Shown: piece after piece, positions 9,640 to 18,060 of the stretch
Layout of the letters: the number at the start of each line of letters is the position of its first letter
Numbering within the stretch: the stretch's first letter is position 1
From: Aliiroseovarius lamellibrachiae
GTDB taxonomy: Bacteria; Pseudomonadota; Alphaproteobacteria; Rhodobacterales; Rhodobacteraceae
Direction: 5' to 3'
DNA length: 64,000 nucleotides
Assembly: GCF_018599245.1 (NCBI RefSeq)
Contig: NZ_JAHEVJ010000003.1
Span: 62,001 to 126,000, forward strand
Translations under genes and position numbers: made by a program
Notes under the pieces: model-generated
Told to the model about the DNA's origin: nothing
Seen by the model: only the letters and a program-made list of their open reading frames with translations
Database searches by the model: none

Positions 9640-10743
9640 ATGTTGGAGACCCCCCGCGCCACGGCGCGATTGGAAATTCGCAATCTGGAGCGTCAGTTTG
9701 GCGGTCATCAGGTGCTTTGCGGCATATCCCTGACGTTACTCGCCGGGCAGGTGACGTGCCTCTTGGGCCCATCGGGCTGTGGGAAATCCACCACCCTGCG
9801 CATCATCGCCGGTGTGGATCAGCAAGATGGCGGCGAGGTTTGGATTGATGGCAATATGGTTGCAGGACCGGGCGTGTTTGTCCCCCCGGAAAAGCGCCAT
9901 ATCGGCTTGATGTTTCAGGATTTTGCGCTGTTTCCGCATCTGTCGGTCGCTGACAATGTGGGCTTTGGCCTTAAGGGATCTCGCACCGAAAAGCGCCTGC
10001 GCGTGCAGGAACTTTTGGACAAGGTGGGGCTGGCGCGTTTCATCGACAAATTCCCGCATGAGCTGTCGGGTGGCGAACAGCAACGGGTTGCTTTGGCGCG
10101 TGCGCTGGCCCCGCGCCCCTCGATCATGCTGATGGATGAGCCGTTTTCCGGTCTTGATAACCGCCTGCGTGACGGCATCCGCGATGAAACCCTCGCGATC
10201 CTGAAAGAAGAGGGCACCGCCGTGGTTCTGGTCACCCATGAGCCCGAAGAGGCAATGCGCATGGCGGATGAAATTGCCCTGATGCGCGACGGTGAAATTG
10301 TGCAACGCGGCGCGCCCTATAACATCTACAACGCGCCGGTCGACAAAAAGGCCGCTGGGTTTTTCTCGGACATCAATGTGATTTCGGGCGAGGTGAACGG
10401 CGCGCTGACCGAAACCGCCTTTGGGCAATTTCTGGCGCCGGGCATGCCCGATGGCACCAAAGTCGACATTGTGATCCGCCCGCAGCATCTGAAGATCGAC
10501 TTTGATCGCCACGGCAAAGGCCCGGCCCCCACACCTGCACATGGTGTTTGGGCGCGGGGCGAAGTGGCGCGTGCGCGGTTCATTGGCAAGGAAAGTCTGG
10601 TGGATTTTGTGATGCAGGACGGATCGAAACTGACCGCTTCGGTGCCATCGGTGTTTTTGCCGCAAGTGGGCACGCCGTTGTGGATCGCCATTCGCCGCGA
10701 CCGTTGCTTTGTGTTCTGCGACGATGCGTGCCCAACCTGCTGA
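9640..10743 (+). CDS. ABC transporter ATP-binding protein (FbpC/PotA-like)
   Basis: 367 residues. Walker A GPSGCGKST (43-51), signature LSGGEQQR, Walker B IMLMDEP and the switch histidine in VTHEPEEAM are intact, so it should hydrolyse ATP. After about residue 235 a TOBE-like regulatory domain follows, as in the Fe3+ (FbpC) and spermidine/putrescine (PotA) importers. No permease or binding protein lies beside it, so it is an orphan subunit here and its substrate is open. Start: ATG 9640 with AAAAGG upstream; an in-frame TTG at 9616 adds eight residues and is less likely. The alpha/beta hydrolase gene follows on the same strand after 61 bp. Confidence 0.88.
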   Translation: MLETPRATARLEIRNLERQFGGHQVLCGISLTLLAGQVTCLLGPSGCGKSTTLRIIAGVDQQDGGEVWIDGNMVAGPGVFVPPEKRHIGLMFQDFALFPHLSVADNVGFGLKGSRTEKRLRVQELLDKVGLARFIDKFPHELSGGEQQRVALARALAPRPSIMLMDEPFSGLDNRLRDGIRDETLAILKEEGTAVVLVTHEPEEAMRMADEIALMRDGEIVQRGAPYNIYNAPVDKKAAGFFSDINVISGEVNGALTETAFGQFLAPGMPDGTKVDIVIRPQHLKIDFDRHGKGPAPTPAHGVWARGEVARARFIGKESLVDFVMQDGSKLTASVPSVFLPQVGTPLWIAIRRDRCFVFCDDACPTC

Positions 10744-10804
10744 TTTCGGGTTATCCATGATATAGTGGTCCAAACACGGATGCTCGCCGGAAAGGATCGC
10801 CCCT

Positions 10805-11620
10805 ATGCCGTACCTCACCCTCAAGGGTCACAAGCTTTATTATACCGACGAGGGCGCCGGGCCGGACACCATTGTGTTTTCTCATGGGCTGTTGTTCAGC
10901 GCAGAGATGTTTGAAGCGCAAGTGGCCGCGCTTAAATCCCAGTACCGTTGCATCACTTTTGATCATCGCGGACAGGGCAAAAGCGCGGTCAGTGACGCGG
11001 GCTATGACATGGACACGCTGGCCGAGGATGCGGCCGCTTTGATTGCCGAGCTACAGATTGCGCCTTGCCATTTTGTCGGGCTGTCGATGGGGGGCTTTGT
11101 GGGCATGCGCCTTGCGATCCACAAGCCAGAGCTGTTGAAATCCCTCACCCTCATTGAGACCACCGCCGACCCGGAACCCACAGAAAATCATGCGCGGTAC
11201 GGTCTTTTGAACTTTGTCGCCCGTTGGTTTGGCTTGGGCGTGGTTGTGGGCAAAGTGATGCCGATTATGTTCAGCCAATCCTATCTGAACGACGACACAA
11301 AGGCGGCGGAACGGAAACGCTGGCGTAAGGCCATCGCAAAAGGCGACAGGATCGGCATCACGCGCGCGGTGCGCGGGGTGATTGAACGTGACGGCGTTTA
11401 TGATGATCTGCACCGTATCTCTCTGCCCACACTGATCATGGTGGGGGAGGAGGATGTCGCCACGACGCCCGACAAATCAGACCGGATGCAGGCGGCGATT
11501 GCTGGGTCCGACTTGATCACCATCCCCCGCGCGGGCCATTCCTCGACCATCGAACAGCCCGAGATTGTGACCGAGGCGCTCCGGAATTTTCTGGCGGGTC
11601 CACCCGTCGATGGGGTGTGA
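10805..11620 (+). CDS. Alpha/beta-fold hydrolase
   Basis: 271 residues. The complete triad is visible: nucleophile Ser94 in GLSMGG, an acid in VGEEDVATTP near 220 and a histidine in RAGHSS near 247; SHGLLF (about 26-31) forms the oxyanion hole. The layout matches the 3-oxoadipate enol-lactonase/haloperoxidase-like group, but no aromatic-catabolism genes are nearby, so I do not call it PcaD. Start: ATG 10805, preceded by GGAAAGGA. It may be co-transcribed with the ABC ATPase upstream. A 139-bp gap with no hairpin separates it from tatA. Confidence 0.85.
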   Translation: MPYLTLKGHKLYYTDEGAGPDTIVFSHGLLFSAEMFEAQVAALKSQYRCITFDHRGQGKSAVSDAGYDMDTLAEDAAALIAELQIAPCHFVGLSMGGFVGMRLAIHKPELLKSLTLIETTADPEPTENHARYGLLNFVARWFGLGVVVGKVMPIMFSQSYLNDDTKAAERKRWRKAIAKGDRIGITRAVRGVIERDGVYDDLHRISLPTLIMVGEEDVATTPDKSDRMQAAIAGSDLITIPRAGHSSTIEQPEIVTEALRNFLAGPPVDGV

Positions 11621-11759
11621 ATTTACCGCGAAATTTGCACCAAACATCATTTGTCGCAGAGAATCGCGCTTTCGGGCTTTGAAAATCCGCCGTGAAAGAA
11701 TACATATCTGACCTGAATGAGTTATGGACGGCGCTGCCCGTCCGCTGAGGGAGACACCA

Positions 11760-11984
11760 ATGCTCAATAATATCGGCCTTCCGGGCCTTCTTCTGATCGC
11801 TGTTGTGGTTCTGGTTCTGTTTGGCCGGGGCAAAATTTCATCGCTGATGGGCGAAGTTGGCAAAGGCATCACCGCGTTCAAAAAAGGCGTGGATGACGGC
11901 AAACAAGAGATTGAAGATCAAGCGGCTGATGCGGCTGAGGCTGCAAAAGACGTCACCCCCGAGGAAGACAAAGAAAAGGCGTAA
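11760..11984 (+). CDS. tatA: Sec-independent protein translocase protein TatA
   Basis: Pore-forming subunit of the twin-arginine pathway, which exports folded proteins across the inner membrane. 74 residues: one N-terminal membrane helix, the FGRGKI hinge (about 23-28), an amphipathic helix, and a charged C-terminal tail. The start at ATG 11760 ([12 protein letters not shown]) follows GAGGGAGA; an earlier in-frame ATG at 11724 adds unrelated residues. First gene of a tatABC operon, 90 bp before tatB. Confidence 0.95.
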   Translation: MLNNIGLPGLLLIAVVVLVLFGRGKISSLMGEVGKGITAFKKGVDDGKQEIEDQAADAAEAAKDVTPEEDKEKA

Positions 11985-12074
11985 GCCGCCGCGCGACATG
12001 ACCGCCTTGCGGGCTGATCTTGGAATCACCCCCGCATATTTTCGCGAAAACGCTTTTCTCAGGGGGCGCTGCCC

Positions 12075-12797
12075 ATGTTTGATATCGGGTTTACCGAGCT
12101 TCTGGTGATTGGGGTTGTGGCCCTGATTGTGGTTGGGCCAAAGGATTTGCCCGGCATGTTCCGCACGTTGGGGCGCTTCACCGCGCGCGCGCGCAGCATG
12201 GCGCGTGAGTTTAGCCAGGCGATGAATGAGGCGGCGGATTCGACCGGTGCAAAAGATATCGCCAGCACTTTAAAATCGGCGACCAATCCGAAGTCCATGG
12301 GGCTGGATGCGCTGAACAAGGCCGCCGATGGGTTCGAGAAATGGGATCCGGCCAAAGCGCTTCGGGATCAACAAGAGGCGGACGCCGCCACCAAAACGCC
12401 GCAACTGTCAGAAGAGCGAGCCGAAGTTGCCCGCAAAATTCACGCAGCCACCGCAAAGGCCGCCACAGATCTTCAGGCCGTTGAGGCGGCAACCGAGGCT
12501 GCGGATGTGGCCAAGCCTGCAAAAACATCGGCTAAGAAATCCCCACCTGTGAAGAAATCAACCGGCAAGGGGGCCGCGGGCAAAGGCACAGCAGCAAAGG
12601 CGGCTACCGCGAAGGCGAAGACCACCAAAGCACCAGCGGCCAAGAAACCAGCGGCCAAAAAACCGGCCGCCAAGAAACCGGCGGCGAAAAAGCCCGCTGC
12701 GAAGGCGACCGCGGCAAAAAAGGCGCCCGCTAAGAAAACCCCGGCCAAGACAACAACAGCCGCAAAAGCTTCGGCCCCGAAAGCATCTGACGCATGA
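12075..12797 (+). CDS. tatB: Sec-independent protein translocase protein TatB, with long Lys/Ala/Pro tail
   Basis: Receptor subunit of the Tat system, together with TatC. 240 residues, against about 170 in E. coli. The N-terminus [22 protein letters not shown] is the classic TatB membrane helix and hinge, followed by an amphipathic helix. From about residue 145 the protein becomes histone-H1-like, rich in Lys, Ala and Pro, with four consecutive AAKKP pentads encoded by 15-bp repeats at 12636-12695. The tail is cytoplasmic and strongly basic. The stop overlaps the tatC start (ATGA), so translation is probably coupled. Confidence 0.95.
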   Translation: MFDIGFTELLVIGVVALIVVGPKDLPGMFRTLGRFTARARSMAREFSQAMNEAADSTGAKDIASTLKSATNPKSMGLDALNKAADGFEKWDPAKALRDQQEADAATKTPQLSEERAEVARKIHAATAKAATDLQAVEAATEAADVAKPAKTSAKKSPPVKKSTGKGAAGKGTAAKAATAKAKTTKAPAAKKPAAKKPAAKKPAAKKPAAKATAAKKAPAKKTPAKTTTAAKASAPKASDA

Positions 12798-13684
12798 CCA
12801 AAACCGACGAAATTGAAGACAGCTCTGCCCCGCTGATTGAACATTTGGCTGAACTGCGCACCCGGCTGATGCATGTCGCCGTGGCGTTTATTATCGGCAT
12901 GATTATCTGTTTCACCGTGTGGAACCCGATCTTTAATTTCCTGACCGAACCGCTGTGCACAACCATGGCGGAACGTGGCCAACCGGATTGCGGGCTGATC
13001 CTGATCAAGCTGCAAGAGGGCTTTTTTGTTGCGGTCTCGATCTCGCTTTTCGGCGGGCTGGTTCTGTCGTTTCCCTACATCAGCTACCAGCTGTGGCGCT
13101 TTGTGGCGCCGGGCTTGTACAAGTCTGAAAAATCAGCGTTTTTGCCGTTTATGATCGCCTCGCCGGTGATGTTTCTACTGGGCGCAAGCTTTGCTTTTTA
13201 CGTTGTGATGCCGCTGGCCTTTGACTTCTTTCTGGGCTTTCAGCAATCCTCAGACAGCGACGTGGCCGCGGCCATTGATTTTCAAGGTTCCGTACAGGAA
13301 TATCTGCGCCTGACGATCAAGTTTATCGTGGCTTTTGGGCTTTGCTTTCAGCTGCCAGTGCTTTTGACCCTGATGGGCAAAGCCGGGCTTGTGTCCGCCA
13401 AAGGCTTGGGCGAAATGCGCAAATATGCGGTGGTCGGCATTCTGGTGCTCGCCGCCCTTGTGACCCCGCCCGACGTGATCACTCAGGTCATTTTGTTTGT
13501 GGTGGTCTACGGCCTTTATGAGATTTCGATCTTCCTTGTGGGCCGCGTTGAGAAAAAACGCGAAGCCAAGCTGCGCGCCGAAGGGCTGTGGTTTGAGGAT
13601 GATGAAGACGAAGATGACGCCGACGCCGAAGAAGATGAGCTGATGGCAGAGTTTGACGAAGAGGAGGGTAAGGCGGATAAATAA
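12794..13684 (+). CDS. tatC: Sec-independent protein translocase protein TatC, with acidic tail
   Basis: Polytopic core receptor that binds twin-arginine signal peptides. 296 residues with six membrane helices. The conserved N-terminal segment HLAELRTRL (about 16-24) and the FLxEP-like turn (NFLTEPL, about 46-52) are present. The C-terminal 32 or so residues form a very acidic cytoplasmic tail (Asp/Glu-rich from about 265), longer than in E. coli TatC. It overlaps tatB by 4 bp and ends at a good terminator. Confidence 0.96.
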   Translation: MTKTDEIEDSSAPLIEHLAELRTRLMHVAVAFIIGMIICFTVWNPIFNFLTEPLCTTMAERGQPDCGLILIKLQEGFFVAVSISLFGGLVLSFPYISYQLWRFVAPGLYKSEKSAFLPFMIASPVMFLLGASFAFYVVMPLAFDFFLGFQQSSDSDVAAAIDFQGSVQEYLRLTIKFIVAFGLCFQLPVLLTLMGKAGLVSAKGLGEMRKYAVVGILVLAALVTPPDVITQVILFVVVYGLYEISIFLVGRVEKKREAKLRAEGLWFEDDEDEDDADAEEDELMAEFDEEEGKADK

Positions 13685-13705
13685 CCCCCGCCTTCGCCCC
13701 ACCAG

Positions 13706-13734
13706 AAAGCGCGTCCCCTGGGGCGCGCTTTTTC
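13706..13734 (+). terminator. Rho-independent terminator of tatABC
   Basis: AGCGCGTCC, short loop, GGGCGCGCT (one T-G wobble) followed by TTTTT, 22 bp after the tatC stop. Confidence 0.85.
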
Positions 13735-13824
13735 GTATTACGACAGGTCAAATGAGCCGGAATTCTTGCAAGCCAAGGCTATTCCGTCTAACCAAAAACG
13801 GAACTTATATAACGGGGCAGAACC

Positions 13825-14667
13825 ATGGACCAAGACGCACTCATCCGCATCGCAGACGCGCTGGAGCGTATGTCGCCCGCGCCCATGAGCGCCCCGGATT
13901 TTGACAGCGCAGACGCCTTTGTTTGGCACGTCTCACCAGACCGATTGGCCCCCGTGCCGGAGGTCAGCCGGGTGAAAATTGACCTTCTTATTGGCGTGGA
14001 CCGCTCGCGCGACACGCTTTTGAAAAATACGCTGCAATTTGCCAAAGGGCTGCCCGCCAATAACGCACTTTTGTGGGGCGCGCGCGGGATGGGAAAATCC
14101 AGCCTTGTCAAAGCGGTACATGCAGAAGTGCTGAAGCAGGGCGAAGCGTTGAAAGTGGTGGAATTACAGCGCGAAGACCTGCCATCGGTCACCCGTCTTT
14201 TGTCGCTTCTGCGCGGCTCGCAGCATCGGTTTTTGCTGTTTTGCGATGACCTCAGCTTTAGCCATGATGATCAGCATTATAAGTCGCTCAAGGCGGTGCT
14301 GGATGGCGGCATTGAGGGCCGTCCGGAAAATGTGGTGTTCTACGCCACCTCAAACCGTCGCCACCTGATGCCGCGTGATATGATCGAGAATGAGCGTGGA
14401 TCGGCGATCAACCCATCTGAGGCGGTTGAGGAAAAAGTATCATTGTCCGACCGCTTTGGGCTTTGGTTGGGCTTTCATCCTTGTGATCAAGACCAATACC
14501 TCGCGATGATCCGCGGCTATTGCGACGCGCATGGGGTGGTGATTGACGATGAGGCCCTGCGCGCGGAAGCCATCGAATGGCAGGCCACACGGGGCGCGCG
14601 ATCGGGTCGGGTGGCGTGGCAGTATTTTGTGGATTTGGCCGGGCGTCAGGGTGTGGCAATAGGATGA
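13825..14667 (+). CDS. DUF815 family AAA+ ATPase
   Basis: 280 residues. Walker A is GARGMGKSS (85-93), Walker B is FLLFCDDLSF (about 136-145), and sensor-1 is YATSNRRHL (about 175). The family resembles DnaA/IstB-type helicase loaders and is common in proteobacteria without a settled role. Start: ATG 13825 after GGGGCAGAACC. It is flanked by its own intergenic regions and is convergent with serS; repeat copy B lies just past its stop codon. The ATPase assignment is firm; no function is claimed. Confidence 0.85.
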   Translation: MDQDALIRIADALERMSPAPMSAPDFDSADAFVWHVSPDRLAPVPEVSRVKIDLLIGVDRSRDTLLKNTLQFAKGLPANNALLWGARGMGKSSLVKAVHAEVLKQGEALKVVELQREDLPSVTRLLSLLRGSQHRFLLFCDDLSFSHDDQHYKSLKAVLDGGIEGRPENVVFYATSNRRHLMPRDMIENERGSAINPSEAVEEKVSLSDRFGLWLGFHPCDQDQYLAMIRGYCDAHGVVIDDEALRAEAIEWQATRGARSGRVAWQYFVDLAGRQGVAIG

Positions 14668-14681
14668 AGGCGGTGGGTTGA

Positions 14682-14741
14682 AGGGGAGGGGCTCTGCCCC
14701 TCGCGCTTCGCGCTCACCCCGAGATATTTATGACAAGAAAA
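14682..14741. repeat. Dispersed intergenic repeat, copy B
   Basis: GGGGC-TCT-GCCCC hairpin, the perfect dyad GCGC-TTC-GCGC, then CACCCCGA GATATTT, ATG, ACAAG and A-rich end. It lies between the convergent DUF815 and serS genes and runs directly into the serS terminator. Confidence 0.85.
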
Positions 14742-14767
14742 AGCCCAGCTGTTGAGGCTGAGCTTTT
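14737..14767 (-). terminator. Rho-independent terminator of serS
   Basis: On the minus strand AGCTCAGC, a 7-nt loop and GCTGGGCT (one wobble pair) are followed by TTTTT. It lies 20 bases past the serS stop and uses the A-run of repeat copy B as its T-tract. Confidence 0.85.
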
Positions 14768-14787
14768 GTGATTTATGGGGGTGTGGG

Positions 14788-16080
14788 TTACACCATTTCA
14801 CCATTTGCGGTGATCCGCGTTTTGCCGCGCAGATAGGGGTGCAGCGCCTCGGGCAAGGTCACAGACCCATCCTCTTGCTGGCCGTTTTCCAGCACAGCAA
14901 TCAGCGCGCGACCGACGGCCAGACCTGATCCATTCAGCGTGTGTACATATTGCGGCTTACCGCCTTCGGCGGGCTTATAACGCGCGTTCATGCGGCGAGC
15001 CTGGAAATCGCCAGCGACCGAGACCGAGCTGATTTCGCGGTAGGCATTTTGGCCGGGCAACCACACTTCGATGTCGTGGGTGCGCTTCATGCCAAAGCCC
15101 AAATCGCCAGTACACAGCACCACGGTGCGATAGGCCAGACCAAGTCGTTCGAGGATATCCTCGGCACAGCGGGTCATGCGTTGATGTTCGGCTTCACTTT
15201 CCTCAGGCCGGGTGATCGAGACCATTTCGACCTTTTCAAACTGGTGCTGACGCAGCATGCCGGCGGTGTCACGCCCTGCGGAACCGGCCTCGGAACGGAA
15301 ACATTGGGTGTGGGCCACATAGCGGCGCGGCAGATAGCTGTCTTCGACGGTCACGCCATTGACGATATTGGTCAGGGTGACTTCGGCGGTCGGGACCAGC
15401 CACCAGCCATTGGTGGTCTGATAGCTGTCTTCGCCAAATTTCGGCAATTGCCCGGTGCCATACATCATCTCTTCTTTAACGAGCACGGGCGTCCAGGCTT
15501 CGGTCAGGCCGTTTTCCTCGGTGTGCACGTCGAGCATGAATTGCGCGAGTGCGCGGTGGGTGCGCGCCACGGCCCCCGACAGCACCATAAAGCGCGAGCC
15601 GGACAGCTTGGCGGCGGTTTCAAAGTCCATGCCGGATTTCACGGCCGGAAGTTCGTAATGTTCAAGCGCTTTGAAGGTCAGTTCTGGGGGGGTGCCCCAG
15701 CTGCGAATTTCCACATTGTCGTCTTCATCCGCGCCATCGGGGATGTCGTCGCCGGGAATATTCGGCAGGCCCATGAGCATGTCTGTCAGCTTCACGTCCA
15801 GCTCTTTGGCTTCATCGTTGAGCGTGGCAATCTCGGCCTTTTTCTCGCCCACAAGGGCGCGCAGGCGTTGAAATTCGTCCTCATCGCCAGATGCTTTGGC
15901 CGCCCCCACCGATTTCGCCGCTTTGTTGGCCTCGGCCTGGGCTGTTTCCGCGGCAAGGATCGCTGTGCGGCGTGCTTCGTCCAAGGACAGGATCTCGCCC
16001 GACAAAGCCGACAGGCCCCGACGGGCCATGCCAGCATCGAACGCATCAGGGTTGTCACGGATCAGGCGAATATCATGCAT
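14788..16080 (-). CDS. serS: Seryl-tRNA synthetase
   Basis: Charges tRNA-Ser (and tRNA-Sec where present). 430 residues, the usual size. The N-terminal 110 or so residues form the long antiparallel coiled coil that grips the variable arm of tRNA-Ser. Class II motif 2 is [21 protein letters not shown] (about residues 260-280) and motif 3 is [17 protein letters not shown] near the C-terminus. Start: ATG 16080 ([15 protein letters not shown]), the standard N-terminus. Confidence 0.96.
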   Translation of the reverse strand: MHDIRLIRDNPDAFDAGMARRGLSALSGEILSLDEARRTAILAAETAQAEANKAAKSVGAAKASGDEDEFQRLRALVGEKKAEIATLNDEAKELDVKLTDMLMGLPNIPGDDIPDGADEDDNVEIRSWGTPPELTFKALEHYELPAVKSGMDFETAAKLSGSRFMVLSGAVARTHRALAQFMLDVHTEENGLTEAWTPVLVKEEMMYGTGQLPKFGEDSYQTTNGWWLVPTAEVTLTNIVNGVTVEDSYLPRRYVAHTQCFRSEAGSAGRDTAGMLRQHQFEKVEMVSITRPEESEAEHQRMTRCAEDILERLGLAYRTVVLCTGDLGFGMKRTHDIEVWLPGQNAYREISSVSVAGDFQARRMNARYKPAEGGKPQYVHTLNGSGLAVGRALIAVLENGQQEDGSVTLPEALHPYLRGKTRITANGEMV

Positions 16081-16156
16081 GTTTCATTCCTTATATATGC
16101 ACCGATTATGCAGGGACCATATGCCAGAGTGGGCCGGGCAGGGGAAGGGGGAATGG

Positions 16157-17488
16157 TTAGGGGGGGGGAGAGGCTAGGAACTTCTCCCATTCCGCCTTGA
16201 AACTAAGATAAGATAACTCCTCACTGCTCCAGTGGTCAGGGCGATCGATATCATATCCGGCTGGAGAGGCTGACGATCCGTCTAGGAATGACAGCCCGAA
16301 ATTTGTTGCAAAATCTTGAATTTCGGAAAGATCAACTTTTCGAAATGCGGTCCCTTCAACCGAGCATTCGCTGAACACCGTCTCGGTATTTGTTGCGCAG
16401 TCGGTGACAAACGCCCTTGAAAGATCGCAGTTATTGAATGAAGCGTCCGATAGCGATATTTCGCTGAGATGCACAGAGGCCAAACTGCATTGGATGAAGA
16501 GTACGCCTTTAAAAGAAGAGTTTGCGAACCTGCTATGCTGCAACTGACAACGGCTGAAAAGCGAATTTCGAAAATCAGTCCCGTGAAAATTGGCATGTTC
16601 TAAGTTCAATTCGACCACGCGGACACCCGATAAGTCGCAGCTAGATAAATCCAAGCTGAAACCAGAGCCGTCTGGCCCTAGGTTGCTTCGTGAGTTATGG
16701 CGTTCGATATCGATCTGTTGCTGAGATCTGCGGCCAATAACTTCAATGGTGAGCTGTATGTCCGTTCTCATTTGAGTAGAACTGCGAACTCGACTGTTTT
16801 CTCGCACATAGGCAGTCAGTATTTCCATGATTTGAATGTGGAAGCTTGGCTCTTCTTGCGCAATCCGCTCCAAGGCTAATATCCCACCCAATCGAACTTC
16901 AAGATTTGGCTCCACACGCTCCACTTCATTGTGAGTATCGTTTGGGGTTTCGTTTCCAAACATCGAGAAAGCGGAATCTGGTTTGATTTTAAACGGATTG
17001 TTCTGGGCGGGGGGCTGCCTTTCGGTATGAATTTTCAGTGTCTTTTCCCGCACCAATCGCGTTGTTCCAAGGTTCTCAACAGCTTTGTTGATGCGATCCG
17101 TTATCATATCTTGTTGTGCCGTGTCGGCCTGACGATGCGCGACAACTGCCCTCCAGACCACAAATGGAAAGCCAACGAATGCCGCCAGCACGATGCCCAC
17201 GTTGCGAATGTCTTCCTGAGTCTCGTCATTCGAAAAAGCCTGAACAAATTCGACAAGTGTAAGCGCGGTCAATCCAGCATAGAGAAGAAAAAAGCTAACG
17301 AAGATAGTTCCGGGCCAAGCCTCCGCCCCCAATGTTTTCTGCAACTTCTCAATCGGGCCTTCCTGTAAATGAGGCCGTATTTGCCCTACCATCCAAAAGA
17401 CCCCCAAGGTGCCCAGCACCAGCCAGCCCAGCCATGGGGTCATTGGATGTGATGTGAGTGTTTGCCAGAATGCCTGTGTGCCCTGCAT
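16157..17488 (-). CDS. Membrane-anchored pentapeptide-repeat protein
   Basis: 443 residues. About three hydrophobic helices occupy the first 120 residues. A basic/polar region follows with TDRINKAVENLG and EVRLGGILALERIAQ, found in a Rhodobacterales family of membrane pentapeptide proteins. From about 290 onward come degenerate pentapeptide repeats (LSGV, LEHANFHGTDF, CDLSRAF) that would form a right-handed beta helix. Function unknown; the first half resembles a sensor/anchor and the beta helix a binding face. Start: ATG 17488 with AGAGG seven bases upstream; the frame stays open to 17626 but has no ribosome site there. A sampled line in the gene is about 48% GC, clearly below its neighbours, which suggests recent acquisition. 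Confidence 0.8.
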   Translation of the reverse strand: MQGTQAFWQTLTSHPMTPWLGWLVLGTLGVFWMVGQIRPHLQEGPIEKLQKTLGAEAWPGTIFVSFFLLYAGLTALTLVEFVQAFSNDETQEDIRNVGIVLAAFVGFPFVVWRAVVAHRQADTAQQDMITDRINKAVENLGTTRLVREKTLKIHTERQPPAQNNPFKIKPDSAFSMFGNETPNDTHNEVERVEPNLEVRLGGILALERIAQEEPSFHIQIMEILTAYVRENSRVRSSTQMRTDIQLTIEVIGRRSQQQIDIERHNSRSNLGPDGSGFSLDLSSCDLSGVRVVELNLEHANFHGTDFRNSLFSRCQLQHSRFANSSFKGVLFIQCSLASVHLSEISLSDASFNNCDLSRAFVTDCATNTETVFSECSVEGTAFRKVDLSEIQDFATNFGLSFLDGSSASPAGYDIDRPDHWSSEELSYLSFKAEWEKFLASPPP

Positions 17489-17681
17489 AAATAACCTCTG
17501 ATTGAAATCCTGCCCACAAAACACCATTCCCAGTCCTATGCCAAGTGTCCTGCCACGGCCTGTCATTATGGCAGTGCGTGCCCCTTGCTGGACAACCTTT
17601 CGGACCCCATATAGGGTGCGCGCCAACTGGTGGGGGTTTCCCCTGTGACAGACGGGGATTTCCCCTTAGAAAAAGGATATA
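17489..17681. promoter_or_regulatory. Divergent upstream region of the pentapeptide gene and yajC
   Basis: About 190 bp that must hold both promoters. Two similar short dyads precede yajC: GGGG-TTT-CCCC (about 17634-17644) and GGGGA-TT-TCCCC (17654-17665). The second ends about 20 bp before the yajC start codon and could affect its initiation. No operator is recognised. Confidence 0.4.
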
Positions 17682-18014
17682 ATGATGTTTGCAACTCCGG
17701 CTTTTGCTCAGGCTGCAGGGGGCGCTGGTGGCGGCCTTCTGAATTCCATGCTCGTCCCAATGCTTTTGGTATTTGCGATCATGTATTTCTTCATGATCCG
17801 TCCACAACAAAAGAAGATGAAAGAGCATCAGACCATGCTGGGCGCGCTGCGTCGCAATGACAAGGTGATCACCCAAGGTGGCATCGTCGGCAAGGTGACC
17901 AACGTGAAAGACGAGACCGAGGTTGAGGTGGAAATCGCCGAAGGTGTGAAGGTGCGGATCATTCGTACAACCATCACCAAAGTGATTTCAAAGACCGAAC
18001 CGGTCGAAAGCTAA
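17682..18014 (+). CDS. yajC: Preprotein translocase subunit YajC
   Basis: Small accessory membrane protein of the SecDF-YajC complex at the Sec translocon. 110 residues: an N-terminal Ala/Gly stretch, one membrane helix (about 21-40) ending in MIRPQQKK, and a cytoplasmic domain with GDKV-like RNDKVITQGGIVGKV. Two adjacent ATGs (17682, 17685) are possible; the second has the better distance (7 nt) from AAGGA. It is followed after 46 bp by secDF. Confidence 0.94.
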   Translation: MMFATPAFAQAAGGAGGGLLNSMLVPMLLVFAIMYFFMIRPQQKKMKEHQTMLGALRRNDKVITQGGIVGKVTNVKDETEVEVEIAEGVKVRIIRTTITKVISKTEPVES

Positions 18015-18060
18015 ACTGGATTAATCCATCATTATCAATTGGTTGTAGGGGCGACGGCGG

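Noticed and set aside
9640-10743. Complete ABC importer operon
   Set aside because: Only the ATPase is present. Neighbours are an MFS transporter on the other strand and an alpha/beta hydrolase; no permease or binding protein was found.
10805-11620. Naming the alpha/beta hydrolase PcaD
   Set aside because: The fold and motif order fit, but no protocatechuate-pathway genes surround it and the family is broad.
14941-16200. Long open frame on the plus strand opposite serS
   Set aside because: It is the antisense shadow of a clear synthetase gene; the translation has no recognisable domain and is His/Gln-rich, as expected from reversed codons.
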